Below are positions 1 to 6,721 of a stretch of 6,721 bases of DNA, piece after piece. Numbering within the stretch: position 1 is the first letter of the stretch; each line of letters starts with the position of its first letter. Source of the DNA: an uncultured Bacteroides sp. Its GTDB lineage: Bacteria > Bacteroidota > Bacteroidia > Bacteroidales > Bacteroidaceae. The translations under genes were made by a program, and so were the position numbers. The stretch is taken from contig USSR01000383.1 of NCBI GenBank assembly GCA_900557355.1, positions 1 to 6,721 on the forward strand. Direction: 5' to 3'. The notes beneath the pieces are model-generated. The model was not told the origin of the DNA. It did not search any database and was given only the letters and a program-made list of their open reading frames with translations.

Positions 1-188
1 ATACGGCCCTACGTCTCTATGTATCACCCATAGCAACTGATTACCGTTTCCATACTTTCCTGGAAGATCCGGTTTATAGGATCAGTATTGCTACACAAAA
101 CGTAGCATACAACCAACCGACACAACCCGGTTTCTATTTCGGGCCTGAACTGAAAGGAATTTTCAGAGGATATGAATTTAAAAAGTAA
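1..188 (+). CDS. Rhamnogalacturonan lyase (PL11-like), C-terminal fragment
   Basis: This is the 3' end of a gene that begins outside the window; 61 codons are visible, from position 3 to the TAA at 186-188. The visible peptide contains RLYVSPIATDYR, then HTFLEDPVYRISIA, then QNVAYNQPTQPGFYFG, and ends in GYEFKK. The order 'DPxYRxxIAxQNVAYNQPxxPGFYxG' matches, from memory, the C-terminus of family PL11 rhamnogalacturonan lyases such as Bacillus YesW and Bacteroides homologues. That family cuts the rhamnose-galacturonic acid backbone of rhamnogalacturonan I by beta-elimination, leaving unsaturated galacturonyl ends. The catalytic region is not in the window, so activity and signal peptide cannot be judged. 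The GH105 gene starts 28 bases downstream on the same strand and acts on the product of such a lyase, which supports the call. A different lyase or hydrolase with a similar tail is possible but less likely. Confidence 0.8.
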   Translation, partial: TALRLYVSPIATDYRFHTFLEDPVYRISIATQNVAYNQPTQPGFYFGPELKGIFRGYEFKK

Positions 189-216
189 TTATATAATGTA
201 GTATTTAAAAGAAAGT

Positions 217-1623
217 ATGAATATAAAGACATTCTGCCTGACAGGCACCTTGCTGTTACTCAGTATCGGCACTTATGCCCAGAAAAAGAAGGAAACTATC
301 AATGACTCCAACACCCCGCTGCACCTGTTGCAACCGGAGTATAAAGTGCCTTATAAAGCTCTTTCTACTACTGAAGTAAAAACTGACATCGACCGCATTC
401 TCCGTTATCTGGAAAAGACTACTCATACCCGTGTGGTCAGTGAGAAAACCGGAAAAGTTATCACTGATTATAGTAACCTGCCTGCCGATGCCCAATTGGA
501 ACGCGGCGCCTTCCGCTTGGCCAGTTATGAGTGGGGAGTTACTTATTCAGCTATGATGGCAGCCGCCGAAGCCACCGGAGACGCAGCTTACATGAAATAT
601 GTTACTGATCGCTTCAAGTTTCTCGCCGAAGTGGCTCCGCATTTTCGTAATCTGCTCGAAAAGAATGGTACTACCGACCCACAAATGAAACAAATCTTGA
701 CGCCTCATGCACTTGATGATGCCGGTGCCGTATGTGCTGCTATGATTAAGGCACAATTGCAAGATAAATCTCTCAACCTCTATCCTTTAATAGATAATTA
801 TCTCGATTTCATTCTAAACAAAGAATACCGCCTTGCCGACGGAACCTTTGCCCGCATCCGTCCACAACTCAACACGCTTTGGCTAGATGATATGTTCATG
901 GGCGTTCCTCCCGTAGCCTGGTACTCTCGTATGGCAGATAAAGAACAGTCCAAATATCTGGCCGAAGCCGTTCGTCAAATCTTTCAATTTGCCGAGCGTA
1001 TGTGGGTACCCGAAAAAAAACTCTTCCGTCACGGTTGGGTAGAAGGTATGGGGGATCATCCTGCCTTCTTCTGGGGACGTGCCAACGGTTGGGCACTGCT
1101 CACCATGACCGAAGTGCTGGACGTAATGCCGACCAACCATCCCCAGCGTGAAAAGCTCATGAACCTCTTTCGTGAACACGTCCGCGGACTGGCTGCTCTT
1201 CAAAGTGGCGAAGGATTCTGGCATCAACTGTTAGATCGTAACGATTCCTATTTGGAAACTTCAGCAACTGCTATCTATGTCTATTGCATCTCCCACGCCA
1301 TTAACCAAGGTTGGCTCGATGCAATGGCTTACGGTCCCGTAGCTCAACTCGGTTGGCATGCCGTTTCTACACAGATCAATGCAGAAGGACAGGTAGAAGG
1401 CACCTGTGTGGGTACCGGAATGGCATTCGATCCTGCATTTTACTATTACCGCCCGGTCAATGTGTATGCCGCACACGGCTATGGTCCTGTAATCTGGGCA
1501 GGAGCTGAAATGATCAACCTGCTAAGAAAACAGCATCCTAAAATGAACGACAGTGCCATTCAGTATTACCATACTGAACAGAAGACTACCGCGCCGATCT
1601 TCAGTGTAAGCAAACCCGATTAA
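217..1623 (+). CDS. GH105 unsaturated rhamnogalacturonyl hydrolase, secreted
   Basis: A 468-residue glycoside hydrolase of the GH105 (YteR/RhiN-like) family. These enzymes remove the 4,5-unsaturated galacturonic acid left at the non-reducing end of oligosaccharides by pectin lyases, through hydration of the double bond. Residues 1-21 look like a type I signal peptide: a basic start, the hydrophobic stretch LTGTLLLLSIG, and a likely cut near TYA-Q. There is no clear lipoprotein box, so a periplasmic location is inferred. Family motifs in order: SYEWGVTYSAM (103-113), HALDDAGA (164-171), LWLDDMFMG (221-229, whose Asp224 or Asp225 should be the catalytic acid corresponding to YteR Asp143), RHGW (271-274), WGRANGW (286-292, matching the Trp-x-Arg-x3-Trp substrate site of YteR), GFWHQLLD (333-340) and YLETSATA (345-352). 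It is about 90 residues longer than YteR, partly because of the N-terminal extension. No strong Shine-Dalgarno is seen, only an A-rich AAAAGAAAG just upstream of the ATG. It lies between the PL11-like gene (28 bases) and rhaM (20 bases), probably in one operon. Confidence 0.92.
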   Translation: MNIKTFCLTGTLLLLSIGTYAQKKKETINDSNTPLHLLQPEYKVPYKALSTTEVKTDIDRILRYLEKTTHTRVVSEKTGKVITDYSNLPADAQLERGAFRLASYEWGVTYSAMMAAAEATGDAAYMKYVTDRFKFLAEVAPHFRNLLEKNGTTDPQMKQILTPHALDDAGAVCAAMIKAQLQDKSLNLYPLIDNYLDFILNKEYRLADGTFARIRPQLNTLWLDDMFMGVPPVAWYSRMADKEQSKYLAEAVRQIFQFAERMWVPEKKLFRHGWVEGMGDHPAFFWGRANGWALLTMTEVLDVMPTNHPQREKLMNLFREHVRGLAALQSGEGFWHQLLDRNDSYLETSATAIYVYCISHAINQGWLDAMAYGPVAQLGWHAVSTQINAEGQVEGTCVGTGMAFDPAFYYYRPVNVYAAHGYGPVIWAGAEMINLLRKQHPKMNDSAIQYYHTEQKTTAPIFSVSKPD

Positions 1624-1643
1624 CCCTCAATGAATAATATATC

Positions 1644-1958
1644 ATGAAAAGAGAAGCATTTAAAATGTTCCTGAAGCCCGGCTTCGAAAAGGAATACGAG
1701 AAAAGACATGCAGCCATCTGGCCCGAACTGAAAAAGATGTTATCCGACGGCGGAGTATACGACTACTCCATCTATTGGGACCGCGACACCAACATCCTCT
1801 TTGCCTGCCAGAAGACTCGGGGCGAAGAATCCTCGCAGGATATGGGAGCTAATCCCATTGTACAAAAATGGTGGGATTACATGGCGGACATCATGGAAGT
1901 AAATCCGGATAATTCCCCGGTAACCATACCCTTGCCCGAAGTATTCCACATGGAATAA
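1644..1958 (+). CDS. rhaM: L-rhamnose mutarotase RhaM
   Basis: A 104-residue cytoplasmic protein of the RhaM/YiiL family (dimeric alpha/beta-barrel fold), which interconverts the alpha and beta anomers of L-rhamnose so that rhamnose isomerase gets its preferred form. The length equals that of E. coli RhaM. Family signatures are intact: KREAF near the start, YEKRHAAIWPEL (18-29) with the expected active-site Tyr18 and His22, YSIYWD (41-46), the Trp pair in QKWWDYMADIM (74-84, Trp76-Trp77), and NPDNSP (87-92) with PEVFHM near the end. There is no signal peptide, in contrast to the GH105 protein upstream. It follows GH105 by 20 bases with no terminator between, so co-transcription is likely, and a strong terminator comes directly after it. 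No other rhamnose catabolic gene (isomerase, kinase, aldolase) lies in the window, so here the mutarotase travels with RG-I breakdown genes. No obvious ribosome binding site; the region before the ATG is A/T-rich, as is common in Bacteroides. Confidence 0.95.
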   Translation: MKREAFKMFLKPGFEKEYEKRHAAIWPELKKMLSDGGVYDYSIYWDRDTNILFACQKTRGEESSQDMGANPIVQKWWDYMADIMEVNPDNSPVTIPLPEVFHME

Positions 1959-1963
1959 ACCTT

Positions 1964-2000
1964 AAAAGTGCATTAAAGTTAGTCTTTAATGCGCTTTTTT
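1964..2000 (+). terminator. Intrinsic terminator after rhaM
   Basis: A near-perfect hairpin begins 5 bases after the rhaM stop codon. The arm AAAAGTGCATTAAAG (1964-1978) pairs with CTTTAATGCGCTTTT (1984-1998) over 15 base pairs with a single G-U wobble and a 5-base loop TTAGT. A run of T (1995-2000) forms the end of the stem and the tail. This closes the lyase-GH105-rhaM transcription unit before the regulator gene. Because the 5' arm begins with A residues the hairpin could act on both strands, but no minus-strand gene approaches it. Confidence 0.88.
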
Positions 2001-2003
2001 CCT

Positions 2004-2011
2004 TATTTTTG
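2004..2011 (+). promoter_or_regulatory. Candidate Bacteroides -7 promoter element for the HTCS gene
   Basis: The sequence TATTTTTG matches the Bacteroides primary sigma factor -7 consensus TAnnTTTG exactly. A -33 TTTG box is weak: the best candidate at a fitting spacing is TTAG (1979-1982), inside the loop of the preceding terminator. Transcription would start at about 2016-2019, giving a leader under 20 bases before the ATG at 2035. The position is good because the upstream operon is terminated just before it. The region is T-rich, so a chance match is possible. Confidence 0.5.
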
Positions 2012-2034
2012 TTACGTACCAAAATCTATGAAAT

Positions 2035-5000
2035 ATGAAAAAGCACTTAATGCTTGCGTGCCTGTACTTATTGCTCTCCATTCTTAACACCTCAGCCTCT
2101 GTAGAAGTACGTTCTACCCATATGACCACTACCGACGGGCTTGCCAATAATTCCGTCTGCTATGTATTCCAGGACAGCAAAGGGTTTATATGGATGGGAA
2201 CCCTGAACGGACTCAGCCGCTACGACGGCAATACCTTCGTCACCCTCCTGCCCGAAGGCGATACTCAATCCGGACGCCTCTCCCTCTCCTCTAACCACGT
2301 CCGTTCCATCAGCGAAGACCGTAACGGCTTCCTGTGGCTTGAAACCTCCGGTGAATTCTTCAACTGTTACGACCTGAAGACAGAACGTTTCGTCGACTTC
2401 ACCGGCCGCGGCGAATACCGCCAGCACTACGATCGTAAAGCCGAAGCTCCCAATGGAGATATATGGTTGTGGAACAGTCGCAACGGCTGCCGCCTCATCA
2501 CCTATCACAATGGTGATTTTTCATCCGTTGCTTACAAGAAATCCAGCGGAAACCTACCTTCGGACAGCGTAGCCTATGTCTATCCCGACCCGCACGGCAA
2601 CATCTGGATAGGTACTGACCACGGCGTAGCCCTCGTCAGCAGTGCACAGACTGTCATTGTCGACAACAACAATGCCTTCGCCGCACAGAGCTTCGAAAAA
2701 GATATCTTTTTTCTCTCTACCGATGGCATCATCAACCGTAAAAGCGGTAGTGCACCCACCGCAACCTCCGCCAGCCTGCCACGTGGCGAAGGCGGCATCA
2801 CCCTGTATGGCACACTCCGCCTGCAAAACGAGTGGGTCATCTTCACCAACACCGGCGGCTATCTGTTCGACATGAAAACTCAACGCATCAGCCGACATCC
2901 AGATTTCGACATCCGTAACGGCAATGTGCTGACGGATAATCGGGGAGACTTCTGGATCTACAACAACACCGGCCAGGTATGGTATGTCAACGCCACCACT
3001 CATGCTGTTAAAACCTTCCGTCTCTCCACTCCCGATAAACTGAACTATGTGGACATGGAACGCTACCACATTGTACACGACTCCCGGGGCATTATCTGGA
3101 TCTCCACCTACGGCAACGGGCTCTTCGCCTACAACACTATCACAGAAGAGCTCCAGCACTTCGACTTCCAGATTGACGGCTTCAGCCACATCAGCTCCAA
3201 CTATCTGCAATACATCATGGAAGACAGTTCCGGTGCTATCTGGGTCAGTTCTGAATACGCCGGTATTGCCCGTCTTACTATCCTGAACGAAGGCATCAAA
3301 CGCATTTACCCTGAAGCCATCTCTCTGTCTGACCGCTCCAATACCGTCCGCATGATTACCCGCCTCAAGAACGATGACATCTGTATTGGTACCCGTGGTG
3401 GTGGTGTCTATACCTACGACCCGCTGATCAACACACAGAAAAAAGAAGTTCATTACAACTCCAACATCTATGCCATAGCCGAAGACCTTGACGGCACCCA
3501 GTGGATGGGTAGCCGTGGCGAAGGTCTCTGCATTGGCGGAAAATGGTATGTCAACCACTCCAACGATGCCCATTCCATTAGTAACAACCATATCTTTACC
3601 CTCTACTGTGACCGCAAAGGCCGCATGTGGATAGGCACCTTCGGCGGCGGATTGGACCTTGCCATCAAAGAGAACAACAGATACACCTTCCGCCACTTTT
3701 TCACCAAAACTTTCGGACAACGCCGCACGCGCGCCATCATCGAAGATTCGAACGGTTGGATATGGGTAGGAAATAGTGACGGAGTCTACGTCTTCTCCCC
3801 CGATTCCCTGCAAGCTGACCCGCAAAACTACCTGACCTATAATTACAACAACGGAAAACTGCGCAGTAACGAAATTAAGTGCATCTACCAAGACACACAG
3901 AACCGGATATGGATTGGTTCCTCCGGTGGCGGCCTTAGTATGTGCATCCCCGGCACCGATTATCACAGCCTTACCTTCAAACATTACGGCACCAGTAACG
4001 GCCTCGTCAACGATATGGTTCAAGCCATCGCTGAAGATAAGCAAGGCAACCTATGGATTGCCACCGAATACGGTATCTCCCGCTTCAATCCCGAAACGCA
4101 AGCTTTTGATAATTACTTCTTCTCGGCCTACACATTGGGTAACGTCTACAGCGACAATAGCTCGTGCGTCAGTAAAAACGGCAGTCTACTGTTCGGTACC
4201 AACTACGGTTTGTTGGTCATCAACCCCGAACAAATGGGAAACAATTCTGTACTCAATTCCTCAATCACCTTCACCAACCTTCAGGTGAACGGAATATCCA
4301 TGCGCCCGGGTGCCCCCGACTCCCCCCTCTCCAGTGCCATGATGTACACAGACGAAATAGAACTGAAGCACTTTCAGAGATCATTTGTAATAGACTTCAC
4401 CACATTCGATTACTCAAAAACCAACAGCTACACCTACACCTATCGGTTGGAGAACTATGATAAAGAATGGAGCAAACCCTCTCCACTCAGCTTTGCATCC
4501 TATAAAAATCTACCACCGGGCAAGTACAGTCTGCACGTAAAAATCTGTAATGCCACCGGTATTTTGGGCGATCAGGAAGCTATTCTGAAGATTACCATCA
4601 CTCCTCCCTTTTGGAAAACCACTTGGGCATTCCTTATCTATGCCCTCTTGCTGACAGTCATATTGTACGTCACCTACAGGCTGATACGTAATTTCAACCT
4701 CTTGCGCAACAAAATACAAGTAGAGAAACAATTGACGGAATACAAGCTCGTATTCTTTACAAACATCTCACACGAATTCCGTACTCCCTTAACCCTAATT
4801 CAAGGAGCATTGGAAAAGATACAGAGCATAGACAAAGTCCCCAAGGAAATGGTCAATTCACTGAAGGTGATGAACAAGAGCACCCAACGCATGCTCCGTC
4901 TCATCAACCAACTGTTGGAGTTCCGGAAAATGCAGAACAACAAGCTTGCTCTCTCCTTGGAAGAAACAGATGTCATGGGCTTTCTTCATGAAATATTCCT

Positions 5001-6345
5001 GAGCTTCAAGGATACTGCGACATCCAAGAATATGGATTTCCGCTTTCAGCCTTCAGCGGCTTCCTACAAGATGTTCATCGACAAAGGGAATCTGGACAAA
5101 GTTGTCTACAATCTCCTGTCCAATGCCTTCAAGTACACCCCGAGCAACGGCAAAGTCATCCTTTCAGCTATCGTCGATGAGGACAGGAAATGCTTGGAAA
5201 TCTCTGTAGCTGACACAGGAATCGGTATTGCCAAAGAAAAACGGGGAGAATTGTTCAAACGCTTCATGCAAAGTAACTTTTCAAGCAATAGTACAGGTAT
5301 AGGACTACATCTGACACACGAACTGGTAAATGTCCATAAAGGGACTATCAATTATGATGAGAACCAGGAAGGAGGCTCCATCTTCACAGTCTCCCTCCCC
5401 ATCGACACCAGTGCATACGAAGAAAAAGACTTTCTCATTCCTCACGACGCCTTCCTCAAAGAGAAAGCATATAAACGGGAAAACAACGAAGAAGAAGGCA
5501 CCCTGGAAGTAAATGCAACAAAGGGAAAAGAGCCTTCGAACCAGTACAAATTGCTCATCATAGAGGATGACAACGACGTACGCGAATTCTTGAAAGAAGA
5601 ATTCAAACTTTATTTTGAAGTTGTTACTGAAGCAGACGGCCTTTCTGGTCTGGAACGTGCACGTACATACGATGCCGATCTCATCATCTGCGATGTACTG
5701 ATGCCAGGACTCACAGGTTTCGAAGTTACCCAGAAGCTTAAAAATGATTTCGATACTAGTCACATCCCCATCATATTATTGACAGCCATGAGCTCGGCAG
5801 AAAATCACCTGAAAGGTGTGGAAAGCGGAGCGGATGCATATATCACCAAGCCTTTTAGTCCCAAGCTATTGCTGGCAAGAGCATTCCAGTTGATAAAGCA
5901 GCGTGAAAAGTTACGGAAAAAATTCTCGGATGATCCGGGAATGATTACTCCTGCTATCTGTACGTCAGATAAAGACAAACAATTCGCCGATAAGCTTCAG
6001 GCTATTCTGGAAGAACAGATTAGTAACAGTGAGTTCGCCGTAGATGACCTTGCTTCAGTAATGGGACTGGGGCGTTCCACCTTCTATCGCAAGGTACGTG
6101 GAATAACCGGTTATTCCCCCAATGAATACATGCGCATCATCCGCATGAAAAAAGCTGCTGAACTTTTACTTGAAAATCGTTATACAGTGGCAGAGGTATC
6201 TTATAAGATAGGCATCGAAGACCCATTCTATTTCAGCAAATGCTTCAAAAAACAGTTCGGAGTATCTCCATCCGTATATTTACGTGGTAAGAATGATTCG
6301 AAAGAAAAAGAGGTTGATGAAAAAGAAGAAGATATTCCTGAATGA
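2035..6345 (+). CDS. Hybrid two-component system (HTCS) sensor-regulator, propeller/AraC type
   Basis: A 1436-residue inner-membrane regulator combining sensor kinase and response regulator in one chain, a form used by Bacteroides to switch on polysaccharide utilization loci when a specific oligosaccharide reaches the periplasm. Domains in order: signal peptide (about 1-22); two-component propeller repeats (about 25-735) with IWIGT..GL-type strands; a Y_Y_Y domain (about 741-858, with YTYTYRLENYDKEW and LPPGKYSL); one membrane segment (about 863-881); a HisKA domain with phospho-acceptor His913 in NISHEFRTPLTL; an HATPase domain with N-box NLLSNAFKYTP (Asn1026, Asn1030), G1 box DTGIGIA (1060-1066) and G2 box STGIGLHLT (1086-1094); a receiver domain (about 1171-1298) with acidic residues 1177-1179, phospho-acceptor Asp1220 in ICDVLMPG, Thr1250 and Lys1272; and an AraC-type domain (about 1330-1416) with two helix-turn-helix units. 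A charged tail follows (1417-1436). All key residues are present, so the relay should be active. The ATG at 2028 is in another frame; 2035 gives the signal peptide. The ligand is inferred, from the neighbouring genes, to be an RG-I fragment. Confidence 0.96.
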   Translation: MKKHLMLACLYLLLSILNTSASVEVRSTHMTTTDGLANNSVCYVFQDSKGFIWMGTLNGLSRYDGNTFVTLLPEGDTQSGRLSLSSNHVRSISEDRNGFLWLETSGEFFNCYDLKTERFVDFTGRGEYRQHYDRKAEAPNGDIWLWNSRNGCRLITYHNGDFSSVAYKKSSGNLPSDSVAYVYPDPHGNIWIGTDHGVALVSSAQTVIVDNNNAFAAQSFEKDIFFLSTDGIINRKSGSAPTATSASLPRGEGGITLYGTLRLQNEWVIFTNTGGYLFDMKTQRISRHPDFDIRNGNVLTDNRGDFWIYNNTGQVWYVNATTHAVKTFRLSTPDKLNYVDMERYHIVHDSRGIIWISTYGNGLFAYNTITEELQHFDFQIDGFSHISSNYLQYIMEDSSGAIWVSSEYAGIARLTILNEGIKRIYPEAISLSDRSNTVRMITRLKNDDICIGTRGGGVYTYDPLINTQKKEVHYNSNIYAIAEDLDGTQWMGSRGEGLCIGGKWYVNHSNDAHSISNNHIFTLYCDRKGRMWIGTFGGGLDLAIKENNRYTFRHFFTKTFGQRRTRAIIEDSNGWIWVGNSDGVYVFSPDSLQADPQNYLTYNYNNGKLRSNEIKCIYQDTQNRIWIGSSGGGLSMCIPGTDYHSLTFKHYGTSNGLVNDMVQAIAEDKQGNLWIATEYGISRFNPETQAFDNYFFSAYTLGNVYSDNSSCVSKNGSLLFGTNYGLLVINPEQMGNNSVLNSSITFTNLQVNGISMRPGAPDSPLSSAMMYTDEIELKHFQRSFVIDFTTFDYSKTNSYTYTYRLENYDKEWSKPSPLSFASYKNLPPGKYSLHVKICNATGILGDQEAILKITITPPFWKTTWAFLIYALLLTVILYVTYRLIRNFNLLRNKIQVEKQLTEYKLVFFTNISHEFRTPLTLIQGALEKIQSIDKVPKEMVNSLKVMNKSTQRMLRLINQLLEFRKMQNNKLALSLEETDVMGFLHEIFLSFKDTATSKNMDFRFQPSAASYKMFIDKGNLDKVVYNLLSNAFKYTPSNGKVILSAIVDEDRKCLEISVADTGIGIAKEKRGELFKRFMQSNFSSNSTGIGLHLTHELVNVHKGTINYDENQEGGSIFTVSLPIDTSAYEEKDFLIPHDAFLKEKAYKRENNEEEGTLEVNATKGKEPSNQYKLLIIEDDNDVREFLKEEFKLYFEVVTEADGLSGLERARTYDADLIICDVLMPGLTGFEVTQKLKNDFDTSHIPIILLTAMSSAENHLKGVESGADAYITKPFSPKLLLARAFQLIKQREKLRKKFSDDPGMITPAICTSDKDKQFADKLQAILEEQISNSEFAVDDLASVMGLGRSTFYRKVRGITGYSPNEYMRIIRMKKAAELLLENRYTVAEVSYKIGIEDPFYFSKCFKKQFGVSPSVYLRGKNDSKEKEVDEKEEDIPE
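2185..4227 (+). repeat. Protein-level propeller repeats in the HTCS sensor
   Basis: Within the HTCS, about 16 copies of a degenerate strand motif of the form G-x-I-W-I-G-T-x-x-G-hydrophobic recur every 34-49 residues. They begin near residues 51, 98, 141, 188, 222, 265, 304, 352, 400, 447, 487, 529, 574, 623, 671 and 716. The clearest are FIWMGTLNGL, NIWIGTDHGV, MWIGTFGGGL, RIWIGSSGGGL and LWIATEYGI; those near 98, 222 and 265 are weak. They belong to the Reg_prop family, which folds into periplasmic beta-propellers that form the ligand sensor. The repetition is divergent and is seen in the protein, not as DNA direct repeats. Confidence 0.85.
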
Positions 6346-6363
6346 TATGATAACATGACACAA

Positions 6364-6396
6364 AAATCCCCGGAACATTGAACATCCCGGGGATTT
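6364..6396. terminator. Bidirectional terminator between the HTCS gene and guaA
   Basis: The arms AAATCCCCGG (6364-6373) and CCGGGGATTT (6387-6396) pair perfectly over 10 base pairs around a 13-base loop. The element sits 18 bases after the HTCS stop and 11 bases beyond the guaA stop, so it can serve both convergent genes. The A run at 6362-6366 reads as a T tract on the minus strand, making it a textbook terminator for guaA. On the plus strand the tail is ATTTCTATATATAG, weaker but still A/T-rich. Confidence 0.87.
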
Positions 6397-6407
6397 CTAT
6401 ATATAGA

Positions 6408-6721
6408 TCACTCCCACTCTATCGTTGCAGGCGGTTTTGACGAAATATCATAGGTTACCCGGTTCACCCCTTTCACCTTATTAATAATGTCATTGGATAC
6501 TTTGCCCAGAAATTCGTAAGGTAAATGTGCCCAGTCTGCCGTCATAGCATCCGTAGAAGTCACAGCGCGCAGCGCAATGGCACGTTCATACGTACGTTCA
6601 TCTCCCATCACACCAACTGATTGCACAGGGAGCAAGATAACGCCCGCCTGCCAAACCTGATGATAAAGAGAAGTTTCGCTACCATCAGCATCTTTCACTT
6701 TCCAGTCACGCAAGCCCTGCT
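6408..6721 (-). CDS. guaA: GMP synthase (glutamine-hydrolysing), C-terminal part
   Basis: This is the C-terminal end of GuaA, the cytoplasmic enzyme that aminates XMP to GMP with glutamine and ATP in purine synthesis. The gene runs off the right edge of the window; its stop is TGA at 6408-6410 on the minus strand. The visible part belongs to the C-terminal dimerization and XMP-binding domain, with the conserved runs [55 protein letters not shown] and the universal ending [14 protein letters not shown]. The open frame continues past the TTG at 6711-6713 as ...QGLRDWKV, so that TTG is an internal leucine codon and not the start. The gene is convergent to the HTCS and shares a terminator with it. 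As a core gene it marks the end of the polysaccharide locus. Confidence 0.97.
   Translation of the reverse strand, partial: QGLRDWKVKDADGSETSLYHQVWQAGVILLPVQSVGVMGDERTYERAIALRAVTSTDAMTADWAHLPYEFLGKVSNDIINKVKGVNRVTYDISSKPPATIEWE

Noticed and set aside
189..216. TATAATG in the PL11-GH105 spacer as a promoter
   Set aside because: It resembles an E. coli -10 box, but Bacteroides uses TAnnTTTG, which is absent here. The 28-base spacing and the lack of a terminator favour co-transcription.
883..1227. A 114-codon minus-strand open frame within the GH105 gene
   Set aside because: It is the antisense shadow of conserved GH105 motifs, with no family resemblance of its own.
1630..1647. Five-codon mini-ORF (MNNIS) whose TGA overlaps the rhaM start as ATGA
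   Set aside because: It could act in translational coupling, but such short frames arise easily in A/T-rich spacers, and there is no ribosome binding site or other support.
2554..4044. A 496-codon open frame on the minus strand within the HTCS gene
   Set aside because: It lies wholly opposite the well-supported propeller domain. The translation is low in complexity, rich in Val, Gly, Ala and Asp, and shows no recognisable domain. It is explained by the C-ending codon bias of the sense strand, which removes antisense stops.
6711..6713. TTG as the start of a short minus-strand gene
   Set aside because: The frame continues upstream as QGL, consistent with GuaA sequence. The gene is simply cut by the window edge.

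Overview
The window looks like a Bacteroides (Bacteroidota) chromosome. The signs are a single-chain hybrid two-component regulator of the kind typical of that group, a carbohydrate-degradation gene cassette beside it, A/T-rich translation starts without strong Shine-Dalgarno sequences, and a TAnnTTTG-type promoter element. The species cannot be named from this sequence.

Layout. Positions 1-188 hold the last 61 codons of a gene whose C-terminus resembles family PL11 rhamnogalacturonan lyases. After 28 bases comes a secreted GH105 unsaturated rhamnogalacturonyl hydrolase (217-1623), and after another 20 bases an L-rhamnose mutarotase, rhaM (1644-1958). The three genes share a strand and tight spacing, so they probably form the end of one operon, closed by a strong hairpin terminator at 1964-2000. 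A candidate Bacteroides promoter (2004-2011) follows directly and would drive a 1436-residue hybrid two-component system (HTCS) regulator (2035-6345). A bidirectional terminator (6364-6396) separates it from the convergent 3' end of the housekeeping gene guaA (6408-6721, minus strand, running off the edge), which marks the boundary of the accessory locus.

How the genes fit together (inference from families and order): this is the edge of a polysaccharide utilization locus for the pectin backbone rhamnogalacturonan I (RG-I). The PL11 lyase cuts RG-I by beta-elimination and leaves unsaturated galacturonyl-rhamnose ends. The GH105 enzyme removes the unsaturated uronic acid. Rhamnose freed by rhamnosidases outside the window enters the cytoplasm, where RhaM speeds anomer interconversion for catabolism. 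The HTCS would sense an RG-I-derived oligosaccharide in the periplasm with its propeller domain and activate the locus through its AraC-type DNA-binding domain.

No RNA gene, mobile element, CRISPR array or attachment site was seen. No wholly new system is evident. The points most worth a second look are the number of propeller motifs in the HTCS sensor, the GC and codon contrast between its sensor and kinase halves, and the terminator packed against the HTCS promoter.
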